A model generated the notes under the pieces. It was not told where the DNA came from and did no database searches. It saw only the letters and a list, made by a program, of their open reading frames with translations. Shown one piece after another: positions 7,489-15,595 of a stretch of 21,954 nucleotides of DNA (its first letter is position 1; each line of letters begins with the position of its first letter). A program made the position numbers and the translations under genes. The stretch lies in IMG/VR virus record IMGVR_UViG_3300027754_000489, positions 1 to 21,954 of that record; one strand, written 5' to 3'. The stretch comes from a virus.

Positions 7489-8543
7489 TCAACGTCGCGG
7501 GTGCCGGCTGGTCCGGCGCAGTGATCGCACGCCGCCTCGCTGAAACAGGGCGCTGTGTGACCGTATGGGAGCCCCGCAGCCACGTCGGCGGGAACTGCTA
7601 CACCGAACGCCGCCACGGCATAAACGTCCACGTCTACGGGCCGCACATCTTCCACACATCAAACGAGCGGGTCTGGCGTTGGGTGAACAAGTGGGGGATG
7701 TGGGAACCGTACCGGCTGAAAGTTATGTCGACCGCTCAGGGCGGCGTGTACTCACTGCCGGTGAACATGCACACCATAAACCAGGCGTTCGGGACAACAG
7801 AAACACCGAAAGGCGCACGGCGACTACTTGAGCTAGGAACAGGCGGTGACACGTTTGAAGATGCCGCCATTGGGGCCGTCGGCGAACGCTTGTACCGTCT
7901 CCTATTCGCCGGGTACACCGCGAAGCAATGGGGTTGCGACCCCAAAGACTTGCCGGCGTCAGTGTTCCGGCGCCTCCCGGTCCGGTTCAACTACGACGAC
8001 AACTATTTCGAGCACCGATGGCAAGCCATCCCCCGCAACGGTTACACCCCGATCTTTGAACGGATCTTGGACCATCCGAACATCACCGTACGGCTCAATG
8101 AGGCGTGCCCCCGTGGCGGGGAACACACCTTCTGGTCAGGTCCGCTCGACGGATGGTTTGGGCATGATGACGGCGCGTTGCATTATCGGACGTTACGGTT
8201 TCAACACATCGAATCGTCGGGGGATTGGCAGGGTGTTGCGTTAATGAACTACCCGGACCGCGGTATCCCGTGGACGCGCAGCGCCGAACATAAACATTTA
8301 GCGCCGTGGGAGTCGCACGACCGGACGATCGTTACCCGTGAAGTGCCAGCTGAATGCGGCCCGGCTGATATCCCGTTTTACCCGATGCACGATCAACCGA
8401 TGTTGCACGCCTCGTATCTTGAACGCGCAGCACAAGAAAAGAATGTAACGTTTGTCGGACGGTTAGGTACCTACCGTTATCTTGATATGGACGTCACGAT
8501 TTCCGAAGCGCTTGACGCAGCGGACCGATACTTAGCAGCCTGA
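7485..8543 (+). CDS. glf: UDP-galactopyranose mutase
   Basis: This FAD enzyme interconverts UDP-galactopyranose and UDP-galactofuranose, the activated donor for galactofuranose (Galf) transfer. The 352 residues agree with bacterial Glf enzymes of somewhat under 400. The start ATG 7485 overlaps the previous stop by 4 nt. Visible family marks are the dinucleotide-binding GAGWSGAVIARRLAETG (6-22), HVGGNCY (33-39), YGPHIFHTS (51-59), YTAKQWGCDP (from about 143), RLPVRFNYDDNYF with the conserved Arg, the IPRNGYTPIF segment and the C-terminal FVGRLGTYRYLDMD flavin motif. Nothing appears truncated. It is translationally coupled within a run of sugar-modifying genes in a phage structural operon, implying a supply of UDP-Galf for those transferases. 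Confidence 0.95.
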   Translation: MINVAGAGWSGAVIARRLAETGRCVTVWEPRSHVGGNCYTERRHGINVHVYGPHIFHTSNERVWRWVNKWGMWEPYRLKVMSTAQGGVYSLPVNMHTINQAFGTTETPKGARRLLELGTGGDTFEDAAIGAVGERLYRLLFAGYTAKQWGCDPKDLPASVFRRLPVRFNYDDNYFEHRWQAIPRNGYTPIFERILDHPNITVRLNEACPRGGEHTFWSGPLDGWFGHDDGALHYRTLRFQHIESSGDWQGVALMNYPDRGIPWTRSAEHKHLAPWESHDRTIVTREVPAECGPADIPFYPMHDQPMLHASYLERAAQEKNVTFVGRLGTYRYLDMDVTISEALDAADRYLAA

Positions 8544-8552
8544 GGGGGCTAC

Positions 8553-9242
8553 ATGACCGCCTTACTTCTTTCCGCACTTTATGGCAACTACGACGCGTTA
8601 AAGCATCCCCCGGAACAGGAAGGCGACGTGCGGTGCATGTTGCTAACCGACGACCTGACCGTGGAATCGGATGTGTGGGAAGTCGTGTACTGGCCTAAAC
8701 CGCATATGATTGGGCTGCTCGCGGCGAAAGCGCCGAAGATGCTCCCGGCCCTCTATGCGCCGGACTGCGACGCATCAGTGTGGGTCGACGCGTCCGTGCA
8801 AGTCTTGTCGCCGACGTTCACCGCCGAATGTGTCGAATATGCCCGAGACGGGTTCGCGACGTGGCCGCACCCGTGGAACCCGACACTAGCCGCCGAAGCC
8901 GCCGAATCGTTGCAACAAACCCGCTACCAAAACCAGATGCTCGAGCAGCAAGTCGAGCGCTTCCACGCAGAAGGGCTCCCCGCTGATACCTCCGTCCGGC
9001 ATACCGCAGTAGTCGCAAGGGCACACAATGACGCGACGCTAACCGCCGGCTATTTATGGGACGCCGAATATGAGTGGTCGATGGCCGATCAGATAGGTTT
9101 CATGTACGCTACCTGGCGGGCGGGTGTGCCAATGTACGAACTACCAATGTCGCAGGCGTTCTTGCAAGGGTTCTTGACCCCTGCCCGCCCCGACCGTTGG
9201 CTTTCGCATCACAGCCACCTGAAAGGCTATTGGGCGCCATGA
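8553..9242 (+). CDS. DUF616/TOD1-MUCI70-like glycosyltransferase-related protein
   Basis: This 229-residue protein begins at ATG 8553, preceded by GAGGGGG. Motifs resembling the DUF616 (TOD1/MUCI70) glycosyltransferase-like family are LYGNYDALKHP near the N-terminus, CMLLTDD, a WEVVYWP strand, KAPKMLPALY and the acidic VWVDASVQV, the likely metal and nucleotide-sugar site. Later, ADQIGFMYATWRAGVPMYELP resembles the conserved end of such domains. It overlaps the following gene by 4 nt. It is probably another transferase in the glycan cassette. The acceptor and donor cannot be read from the sequence. Confidence 0.75.
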   Translation: MTALLLSALYGNYDALKHPPEQEGDVRCMLLTDDLTVESDVWEVVYWPKPHMIGLLAAKAPKMLPALYAPDCDASVWVDASVQVLSPTFTAECVEYARDGFATWPHPWNPTLAAEAAESLQQTRYQNQMLEQQVERFHAEGLPADTSVRHTAVVARAHNDATLTAGYLWDAEYEWSMADQIGFMYATWRAGVPMYELPMSQAFLQGFLTPARPDRWLSHHSHLKGYWAP

Positions 9243-9778
9243 TAAAAGAACTATTTGACCGGTACCGAAACACCCCGTCCGATATCTCCGGGCACCTTCA
9301 ATACATGCACGACCTATGCGTCGAGCTAGGCGCAACATCCGTTGTTGAACTCGGCGTACGAACCGGCGTTTCGACCGCAGCGTTCCTAACAGCTATGGAA
9401 CACAACGGCGGGACTGTTTGGTCCGCGGACATCGACGCGCCACGGGTAGACCCCGAGATCGCAAACCATCCGTGCTGGCAGTTCGTATGGGGCGACGACC
9501 TCGAACTAATCGACCTTGCCCCCGAAGCGGATATAGTCTTTATTGACACTTCGCACGCCTACCAACAAACCCTAGATGAGCTTGACGCATACAGCCCAAA
9601 AGCGCGCCAAGTGATCCTGTTGCACGACACCCAACTAGAGCAGCCCGAAGGGCTCATAAACCAGCCGCCGTTCCCTGTCAGGAAAGCGTGCCTAGAATGG
9701 CTTGACCGGAACCCCGGTTGGGATTGGGAAGAATTCGAGCACTGCTATGGCCTCGGTGTGATGAGGAGAATGACGTGA
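9239..9778 (+). CDS. Class I SAM-dependent methyltransferase
   Basis: This 179-residue protein has a Rossmann methyltransferase fold. Motif I is VVELGVRTGVSTAAFL (about 35-50), followed by an acidic strand-2 end VWSADIDA. A later pair DIVFIDTSHAYQQTLDEL and RQVILLHDT matches the Methyltransf_24 / cephalosporin-hydroxylase-like group, in which FIDxxHxY is typical. The frame is open further upstream, but ATG 9239 gives an ATGA overlap with the previous stop and keeps the canonical N-terminus. It shares the glycosylation operon, so methylation of a sugar is a reasonable guess; small-molecule or protein substrates cannot be excluded. Confidence 0.83.
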   Translation: MIKELFDRYRNTPSDISGHLQYMHDLCVELGATSVVELGVRTGVSTAAFLTAMEHNGGTVWSADIDAPRVDPEIANHPCWQFVWGDDLELIDLAPEADIVFIDTSHAYQQTLDELDAYSPKARQVILLHDTQLEQPEGLINQPPFPVRKACLEWLDRNPGWDWEEFEHCYGLGVMRRMT

Positions 9779-10416
9779 CCATCACTAACGGGCTGCTAAC
9801 CGCCCCCGAGTATGCTTCCTATACCGGGGCGGACGCGCCACTAGGGCTAAGGCTTACACAATGGGAAACAGCGATCGAAGTCGCTTCCCGTTGGGTTGAG
9901 CAGCACTGCGGACGCCAGTTCCACGAAACGGACACCGGGGCTTCGCCGACCCCATCAGCCCGCTATTTCGAGGCGACCGGCGACAAAGTCCAAATAACCG
10001 ACTGTCAGTCTGTGACCATCGTCCAGACAGACACCTTGGACGACGGCACCTATTCGACAACCGTTCCCACATCCGATTATCAACTCCTGCCCGTCGGCGG
10101 TTTCGACGACTTGCTAGGCGTGTCGGTGCCGTATACGGCGATTAAGCAGACGGTGTGGGCGACTTGGCCTGTCGGGTATAGGGACCAGCCGATCAAAGTT
10201 ACGGGCCTTTGGGGCTGGGCGGCTGTCCCGTCCGCGGTCAAACGGGCGACGGCGATCCTTGCCCAAGACTTGCTACGCGACCCCGAAACAAACTTTGGTG
10301 GCCTGGTAGCGCAGAGCGATGGGGTTGTGCTGGGGTCGCGTGTCCCGACGCGAACTATCACGCTTCTTGATCCTTATGTGCGGGCGGTCCGTGCGCCGGG
10401 GGTTCAGGTCGCGTGA
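9775..10416 (+). CDS. Head-tail connector (HK97 gp6-like adaptor)
   Basis: This 213-residue protein is likely the adaptor ring under the portal. The start GTG 9775 overlaps the preceding TGA (GTGA) and has GAGGAG at 9763-9768. The N-terminal helical part includes LTAPEYASYTG and WETAIEVASRWVEQHCGRQF, a pattern shared by phage head-tail connector proteins. A beta-rich insert (ARYFEATGDKVQITDCQSV and DYQLLP) follows, then GLWGWAAVPSAVKRATAILAQ, in which VPxxVKxA is a hallmark of this family. The C-terminal VRAVRAPGV agrees. It resumes morphogenesis after the glycan cassette. Confidence 0.85.
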   Translation: MTITNGLLTAPEYASYTGADAPLGLRLTQWETAIEVASRWVEQHCGRQFHETDTGASPTPSARYFEATGDKVQITDCQSVTIVQTDTLDDGTYSTTVPTSDYQLLPVGGFDDLLGVSVPYTAIKQTVWATWPVGYRDQPIKVTGLWGWAAVPSAVKRATAILAQDLLRDPETNFGGLVAQSDGVVLGSRVPTRTITLLDPYVRAVRAPGVQVA

Positions 10417-10787
10417 ACGTCGCCGAGATCCGCGAACAACTAGCGTCGGCGCTCAGCGAAGCTGATATGTACGTCGCCAAATATCGGAACGAACCAACAG
10501 ACGGTTTCCCGCTGGCGATTATCAACGTCGATTCGATGATCGCTGACACGTTCCTCGATGGCTCTTACGCTCTGACGGTAACCGTCACGGTTCTCGTTTC
10601 GCGTGCTGATGTTCCTGACGGCTGGTCCCGGCTGGACCAACTGTTGTCGGATGACACGATCGGCGACGCGTTGCGTTCCGCCGAGTGTGTCGCGACAGTC
10701 GGCGCCTATGACCAGATAGGCGACGAAATCGAATACGACGCTGGCGTTCACATCGGTTTCACGGTCGCTGTTGAAGTGTTGGCCTGA
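10413..10787 (+). CDS. Probable tail terminator / tail completion protein
   Basis: This 124-residue protein starts at GTG 10413, overlapping the connector stop (GTGA). Its pattern is an N-terminal helix (VAEIREQLASALSE), a Pro-adjacent strand PLAIINVDS, a strand-rich TVTVTVLVSRA, a helix with LDQLLSDDTIGDAL and a final GVHIGFTVAVEVLA. This matches tail-terminator proteins of actinobacterial siphoviruses, which cap the tail tube and join it to the head. Position between connector and major tail protein supports this. A head-closure (stopper) role is the main alternative. Confidence 0.7.
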   Translation: MNVAEIREQLASALSEADMYVAKYRNEPTDGFPLAIINVDSMIADTFLDGSYALTVTVTVLVSRADVPDGWSRLDQLLSDDTIGDALRSAECVATVGAYDQIGDEIEYDAGVHIGFTVAVEVLA

Positions 10788-11386
10788 TGGGTGTGTCTAG
10801 TTCACCAGCGAAGTTTGTCTTGAAAGTTAACGAGCTGACAAAGGTTCCTGAGCGGGTAGCGTTGACCGCTGTTCGCGTCAACGCAAAAAACGCAGGGTCG
10901 AACGCCGAAAAGTCTGTTAGGTCCGCTACGAACGGTTCGGGGCGGCTCCGTAACGCAGGGGCGTTAGTTCGTGCGCCCGGAGCGCAACGCCGGGTCGTGG
11001 GCCGTAAGGGGGCACGGTTGCGAGTGTCTACGAGGGTCGCGCCTGGCGGGCAGTTTGCGACAATAAAAGCTCTTGGCCCGTGGCAACTTATCGAATATCC
11101 GACTGTGAGCCACGAGATCGGCCCCAGCGGCCAAACAAAAGATGTACTGGCCGGCCCTACGCTTTCCGGGCGGAAACTGAAATCGAAATCGGGACGCGCC
11201 GGGGCGAAAGGGCGCCAAGGTCGCGCTAAAGCATTACGGACCCCTTACGGGCTTAAACGGCGAGTGTACGTCAAAGGCACTAAAGGAAAGTTTCCGTGGC
11301 GTGCCGCCCGGCTAAAAACGTACCGTGAAGCGCCGCTAGCAATAAAGAAAGCGGCAACAGCCGAACTAGCAAAGGTGTTCCGATGA
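10787..11386 (+). CDS. Basic head-tail joining protein (HK97 gp10-like)
   Basis: This 199-residue, strongly basic protein starts one base inside the previous stop (TGATG). Many Arg, Lys and Gly residues occur, with a stretch RRVVGRKGARLRVSTRVA (about 65-82) that resembles the conserved core of phage HK97-gp10-like neck proteins, and a basic C-terminal helix ending AKVFR. An internal Lys/Gly/Arg-rich segment (LKSKSGRAGAKGRQGRAKAL) is unusually low in complexity. Position favours a head-tail joining or tail-completion role. The remaining possibility is an unrelated DNA- or RNA-binding protein. The function is moderately supported by order, less by sequence. Confidence 0.6.
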   Translation: MGVSSSPAKFVLKVNELTKVPERVALTAVRVNAKNAGSNAEKSVRSATNGSGRLRNAGALVRAPGAQRRVVGRKGARLRVSTRVAPGGQFATIKALGPWQLIEYPTVSHEIGPSGQTKDVLAGPTLSGRKLKSKSGRAGAKGRQGRAKALRTPYGLKRRVYVKGTKGKFPWRAARLKTYREAPLAIKKAATAELAKVFR

Positions 11387-12393
11387 GAGCACTAGTGATT
11401 GAACCGGGGCCGGCTTTCTCGGTGCTCGACGTTCAACGCGGCATCGTTGCCGGGCTACGCCACAACGGCATCGAAGCGCACTCGTTCAACCTCGGCGACC
11501 GCCTCAACCTATACTGCAACGCAGAACTAGCCGTCGACGGCGAATATCGGAAAGCGTTTGAAAGCGAAGCAGCGTACGCCCTAGCGTCAGAAGGAATCCT
11601 GTCCGCCTGCTGGAAATACGGCCCCGATATTGTTGTCATGGTTTCATCGTTTTTTACCCCGCCGGCGATCTACGAAGCGCTCCGGGCACGAGGCGTACAC
11701 GTCGTCCTTTGGCTGACCGAATCGCCGTACGAAGACGCCCGCCAAATCCCAATGGCACCCTACGCCAACACGGTCATAACAAATGACCCAACGAACCTAG
11801 ACGACTTCCGGGCCGTGAACCCGAACACCCACTATATTCCGCACGGCTACCACCCCGAGATCCACCACAACCAAAACAGGACCGGCCAATACCCGTTTAC
11901 GTTTGTCGGGACCGGGTATCCGTCACGGATAGAACTTTTCGAAAAAGTTGATTGGCCGTGCGAGCCGCTGTTCGCCGGTAACTGGCAGTCGGTAACAGAC
12001 GACTCGCCGTTGTTGCCGTTCCTGCTATATGACCGCGACCAGTGCATAGATAATGACTCTGTCGCCGACCTATACCGGGCGTCGATCACATCTGCAAACA
12101 TTTACCGTAAAGAAGCGATGTCCGACGACCTCGTAGCGGGATGGTCGATCGGCCCACGCGAAGTGGAACTAGCTGCGTGCGGCACCTATTTCGCTCGGGA
12201 ACCTCGAGCAGAAGGCGACGACCTGTTCCCTATGTTGCCAGCATTTACCGAACCCGGCGAGCTAGCAGATATCGTCCGGTGGGCACTCAACCATCCCGAC
12301 GAACGGTTTGCCGCAGCTCAACAGGCACGGGCCGCCGTTACGGATCGCACATTCAAAGACAACGCAGCACTACTTTTAAGGCACATCGGCTAA
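11383..12393 (+). CDS. CgeB-like GT-B glycosyltransferase
   Basis: This 336-residue protein starts at ATGA overlapping the previous gene. It fits glycosyltransferases with a CgeB/DUF3880-type first domain and a Glyco_trans_1_2-type second domain. Visible marks are VVMVSSFFTP, VLWLTESPYED (about 107-117), YIPHGYHPE (about 151-159), TFVGTGYPSRIELF opening the second domain, then GWSIGPREVELAACGTYF, with the acidic residue and Gly typical of donor binding, and FTEPGELADIVRWALNHPDER near the end. It has no homology visible to the transferases at 5879 or 8553. It is the gene before the major tail protein, so the tail tube is a candidate acceptor; this is inference. Confidence 0.87.
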   Translation: MRALVIEPGPAFSVLDVQRGIVAGLRHNGIEAHSFNLGDRLNLYCNAELAVDGEYRKAFESEAAYALASEGILSACWKYGPDIVVMVSSFFTPPAIYEALRARGVHVVLWLTESPYEDARQIPMAPYANTVITNDPTNLDDFRAVNPNTHYIPHGYHPEIHHNQNRTGQYPFTFVGTGYPSRIELFEKVDWPCEPLFAGNWQSVTDDSPLLPFLLYDRDQCIDNDSVADLYRASITSANIYRKEAMSDDLVAGWSIGPREVELAACGTYFAREPRAEGDDLFPMLPAFTEPGELADIVRWALNHPDERFAAAQQARAAVTDRTFKDNAALLLRHIG

Positions 12394-12477
12394 CGTCGGT
12401 CCCTGAGGGGGGACAATTCTCCGGTAACCAATCGAATGCCGCGTTCCGGGGCGGCCCATCCCCTATAGGAGAACCCA

Positions 12478-12876
12478 ATGGCGCGTATCAGCGGCAAAAA
12501 CGGCATTCTGTATGCAAACATCACATCGGGCGGCACCGCCGAACCGATAGCGTTCCTTAACCAGTTCTCTATGGACTTCACGACCGATAAACAGGACGTG
12601 TCCTGTTTCGGTGACACGACAAAGCAGTACGTTTCCGGGTTCGCTGACGCGTCCGGGGCGTTTGCCGGTTTCTACGACAACGCAACCGCGCAGCTTTACA
12701 CGGCTGCGATCGACGGCGTAGCCCGCAAATTCTACTTTTACCCGACGACCGCATCGACGGCACAGTATTGGTTCGGGACCGGGATTTTCGATTTCTCAAT
12801 CTCGGAACAAACTTCGGGTGGTGTCGCTATCTCCGGTTCGTGGGCGGCGGCTACTGCTGTCGCCAAGGTAGGCTAA
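12478..12876 (+). CDS. Major tail (tube) protein
   Basis: This 132-residue protein starts at ATG 12478 with a strong TAGGAG upstream, consistent with high expression. It is beta-rich, with the run FLNQFSMDFTTDKQDVSCFG, then GDTTKQYVSGFADASGAFAGFYD, ending FSISEQTSGGVAISGSWAA. Such N-to-C patterns (target label, D-V-S/T-xFGD, and the closing SWxA/T) are common to short tail tube proteins of Gram-positive siphoviruses. It is followed by the chaperone and tape-measure genes, the standard order. Its compact length suggests no extra decorative domain. Confidence 0.88.
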   Translation: MARISGKNGILYANITSGGTAEPIAFLNQFSMDFTTDKQDVSCFGDTTKQYVSGFADASGAFAGFYDNATAQLYTAAIDGVARKFYFYPTTASTAQYWFGTGIFDFSISEQTSGGVAISGSWAAATAVAKVG

Positions 12877-12897
12877 CCGTCGACAAGAGGGGAAACT

Positions 12898-13203
12898 ATG
12901 TGGACGCTCACTTTCGAGGATCGCAAACACCGCGAAAACGATTTGACGATCGGGCAAGCGGAACGCATCGAGGACATGACCGGCGAAAGCTGGTTGCGTA
13001 TCGTCCCTTTGCGTTCCGCTAAACACGCCCGGTCGATCCTGGTCGTGATGCACGCAGACGCCATCGGCGAAGCCGACGACGTGGTAGCGGCACGCGTTAA
13101 AGCGTTGAAAATGTCAGACTTCCTGAAAATGTACGGCACCGAGGAAGATGACGTGCCGTCGATGTATACCGACGGAAACCCTCCGGCGGCGGACGCGCCC
13201 TAG
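12898..13203 (+). CDS. Tail assembly chaperone, short product (G-like)
   Basis: This 101-residue protein starts at ATG 12898 with AGAGGGG upstream. It opens with WTLTFEDRKHRENDLTIGQAERIE, an opening typical of tail-assembly chaperones of actinophages, and contains MSDFLKMYGTEEDD. It is the unshifted product of a frameshift pair that guides tube polymerisation around the tape measure. The gene lies between the major tail and tape-measure genes. The stop is TAG at 13201-13203. Confidence 0.85.
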   Translation: MWTLTFEDRKHRENDLTIGQAERIEDMTGESWLRIVPLRSAKHARSILVVMHADAIGEADDVVAARVKALKMSDFLKMYGTEEDDVPSMYTDGNPPAADAP

Positions 13204-13310
13204 ACGGCTTCATTTGCCTATTCGCGCGTTCGCCGTGGTTCTGGCCTCCTGATGTGGTACGCAAACAGAAGCTCCGCGATTTGCGGATGCTGCTCGAGTC
13301 GATAAGTTAA
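12898..13310 (+). CDS. Tail assembly chaperone, -1 frameshift product (GT-like)
   Basis: A second open frame continues from the end of the short chaperone to a TAA at 13308-13310. A -1 slip at AAACCCT (13176-13182) joins residues 1-95 of the short protein to 42 more, giving 137 residues (segments 12898-13182 and 13182-13310). The extension contains LDGFICLFARSPWFWPPDVV and then a basic helix, KQKLRDLRMLLESI, the style of the T part of such fusions. The -1 frame is open only from 13152 (an upstream TGA ends at 13151), so the slip must lie within 13152-13200, where the heptamer is found. The frameshift is a prediction from sequence. Confidence 0.82.
13176..13182 (+). other. Slippery heptamer AAACCCT for -1 ribosomal frameshift
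   Basis: In the zero frame the codons are AAC (13177-13179) and CCT (13180-13182), preceded by A. A -1 slip would re-pair as AAA and CCC, matching the X XXY YYZ rule exactly. A GC-rich segment follows (13183-13200), which might help pausing, though I see no strong hairpin immediately downstream. Confidence 0.8.
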
Positions 13311-13318
13311 GGTGGGTT

Positions 13319-15595
13319 GTGGCTGGAACCGTTGAACGCTTACAGTTCTTAGTCACGTCAGATTCGGCGCAGGCGCGTGGCGACCTCGGGAAACTGAACC
13401 AGTCGGCGTCGGCGTCGATGTCTGGCATCGCGAAGCTCCAAGAGGCGTTTAAGCTCGGCGCCGGCATCGGCGTCGGTACCACAGCGGTCGAAGGTGTTAT
13501 CGGCGGTTTGCAGAAACTGGGCGGGTTCGCCCTGTCGCAGATGGAATCCGCGATTGGTGCCGCGTCGGATTTGCAACAATCCGCCGGCGCAGTGAAAGCA
13601 ATTTTCGGTTCTGCGTCGAACACGATAAACGATTTTGGGCGTACGTCGGCGCAGTCTGTCGGCTTGTCAACGGCGGCTTTCAGCCAGAGCGCTGCGACGC
13701 TCGGCGCGTTCTTGCAAAATTTGGGTTTGACTAACGACGCTGCGGCTTCGACGTCGATTTCGTTGGTGCAAGTTGGAGCGGATCTAGCTGCGGCGTTCGG
13801 CGGCAAAACGTCTGATGCTGTCGCCGCTATCGGTTCGGCGTTACGTGGCGAACGCGACCCAATCGAACGATACGGGATCAGCGTCAAGCAAGCGGCTGTA
13901 GATGCACGGGTGTTGGCTTCTGGCTTGGACACGTCTACGCAGGCGGCGTTAACGAACGCTCAAGCTCAAGCAACCTTGTCTCTGATCCAAGAACAGGCCG
14001 GGAAGACCGCCGGCCAGTTTGGCCGCGAGTCTGACACGCTTGCGGGGCAGCAGCAGCGGTTCACCGCCGAACTAGAAAACGCACGCGCCGAGCTCGGAAC
14101 TGCGTTACTGCCAGCCATGACCGAACTAGTCAAAATCGGTCGCGATCTGATACCGGTTATCGAAGGGGTAGCGCTCGGCGTCGGCCTAGTAGCCGAAGCA
14201 GCAAAAGACGCCGCCGAACCGGTCGGGAAACTAGCCGGCGTTCTCGGCGCCCTTGTGAAAGCGCTCCCCTCTAACCCTCTAAAGAAATTGTTCGGCGGGG
14301 GGATGAGTGACGAAGAATTTAATCGGCTTGTCGCCGAAGGGGAAGCCACTAAAGCTCTCGCCGATAAAGAATTAGAATTGGGGGAAAAGTCAAGGGTGGC
14401 GGCAGCGGGCACTAAACTTCTCGCCGATCAGATGACCGATTTGCAGAAAGCGTCGTCGGGGCTTCTTGGTTCGCTTATCGGCGCCGACTCGGCAGAATCA
14501 GCATTCTTTAAAACACTTGAAAGCGGCAGTTCTTCCGCCGGGTCAAGCGCAAAAAAGATTGAACGTGCTTACCGGTCTATAGAAGACGCGCAACGATCTT
14601 TAACAGATTCGCAAAAAGAACTAGAAGAATCGTTGATCGCCCGTTTTGTTGTCGGGTTGGGGGCAACGTCGGACGAAATTACGTTAGGTCAGATCGCGGA
14701 GCGTGATTCGACGCGTGGATTGGCAGACGCGAAACGTGATTTGGCTGACGCGCAGTCGCGGCTAAACAAGTTGCGCGAGGTTGACAAGGCCGGGCTCCTC
14801 GACGCCGAAGCCGCATATATTCAAGCTCAACGCGATTTCGTCGACGCCGAAAAGACCGGCGATATTGTGCAACTGAACCGGGCGAAAGCAGATTTGTTAC
14901 GCACAGAGAAAGCGTTGGGCGAGCAGCGCGACCCGTCGGTTACCGGCGATTTGGCGCAAGCCGAACAGGACGTAGCCGCCGCTCAGGACGCGGTGACCAC
15001 CGCAGAGATCGACGCGGTACGATCCCGTAAGGATCTAAACGACCTGATAAACAGCGGCAAGGAAGGTTCTCTGGACCTTGCCGAAGCGAACAAGCAGGTC
15101 GAAGCGGCGCAGCGACGCGTTGAAGGTTCGGAACGGGCGTTGGCCGACGCCCAGGACGCTCTGAACGAGTCGGCGTCGGGGCTCGGCGGCTCAGTCAAGA
15201 ACGTAAACAAACAATTTGAGGACGGTTTGACCGCAGCCGACAAATGGTTGCAAAAACTTATAGACGAGAAAACCACCCCCGAAAAGTTTTCGGCTGCCGT
15301 CGCCGCCATTTATGGCAACCTAAAAAATGTCGCCGACCAGGCAGGCGAAACAGGCAACCTTGACACTTACCTTTCTAAGATCAGCGAAATTTATGCACAG
15401 ATCAGGAACATTTCAGGGTTCGGCAATTTCGCGCCAGGCGGTTTCTCAAACGACCCGGCGAACGCGTTCCAATCACTCCCCGAAACAAAAATTGTTATGA
15501 ATTTGAACGGCCGCGAATTCGGGGCGGCTGTCGTAGAAGGCTTGTTGGCTTACCAGTCAGCGAACGGCAGCGTTCCCATTAGGGTCACCGGATGA
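13319..15595 (+). CDS. Tape measure protein
   Basis: This 758-residue protein is the ruler that sets tail length and probably passes DNA into the cell. It starts at GTG 13319. The N-terminal part has a hydrophobic Gly-rich helix (about 44-72). Residues about 95-260 contain a conserved tape-measure domain: LGAFLQNLGLTND, ALRGERDPIERYGISVKQAA, LTNAQAQATLSLIQEQAG, and FTAELENARAELGTALLPAM. A second hydrophobic helix lies at about 272-295. Residues about 415-620 are long coiled-coil repeats (LADAKRDLADAQSRLNKLRE and similar). By the usual rule of about 0.15 nm per residue the tail would be near 115 nm, an estimate only. It ends with a 4-nt overlap into the next gene. Confidence 0.95.
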   Translation: MAGTVERLQFLVTSDSAQARGDLGKLNQSASASMSGIAKLQEAFKLGAGIGVGTTAVEGVIGGLQKLGGFALSQMESAIGAASDLQQSAGAVKAIFGSASNTINDFGRTSAQSVGLSTAAFSQSAATLGAFLQNLGLTNDAAASTSISLVQVGADLAAAFGGKTSDAVAAIGSALRGERDPIERYGISVKQAAVDARVLASGLDTSTQAALTNAQAQATLSLIQEQAGKTAGQFGRESDTLAGQQQRFTAELENARAELGTALLPAMTELVKIGRDLIPVIEGVALGVGLVAEAAKDAAEPVGKLAGVLGALVKALPSNPLKKLFGGGMSDEEFNRLVAEGEATKALADKELELGEKSRVAAAGTKLLADQMTDLQKASSGLLGSLIGADSAESAFFKTLESGSSSAGSSAKKIERAYRSIEDAQRSLTDSQKELEESLIARFVVGLGATSDEITLGQIAERDSTRGLADAKRDLADAQSRLNKLREVDKAGLLDAEAAYIQAQRDFVDAEKTGDIVQLNRAKADLLRTEKALGEQRDPSVTGDLAQAEQDVAAAQDAVTTAEIDAVRSRKDLNDLINSGKEGSLDLAEANKQVEAAQRRVEGSERALADAQDALNESASGLGGSVKNVNKQFEDGLTAADKWLQKLIDEKTTPEKFSAAVAAIYGNLKNVADQAGETGNLDTYLSKISEIYAQIRNISGFGNFAPGGFSNDPANAFQSLPETKIVMNLNGREFGAAVVEGLLAYQSANGSVPIRVTG

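Noticed and set aside
9074-9238. Upstream extension of the methyltransferase frame
   Set aside because: It would overlap the DUF616-like gene by 169 nt. The residues are not family-like, and ATG 9239 gives the usual 4-nt coupling.
12394-12477. Possible terminator between the CgeB-like enzyme and the major tail protein
   Set aside because: Only a 5-bp stem (gtccc/gggac near 12399-12414) is visible without a T run, too weak to claim. The stretch mainly provides a strong ribosome site.
13210-13932. A 240-codon open frame on the minus strand
   Set aside because: It lies opposite the tape-measure gene, whose coding potential and family pattern are strong. Codons are shadow-like with many Ala/Pro/Cys runs and there is no ribosome site.
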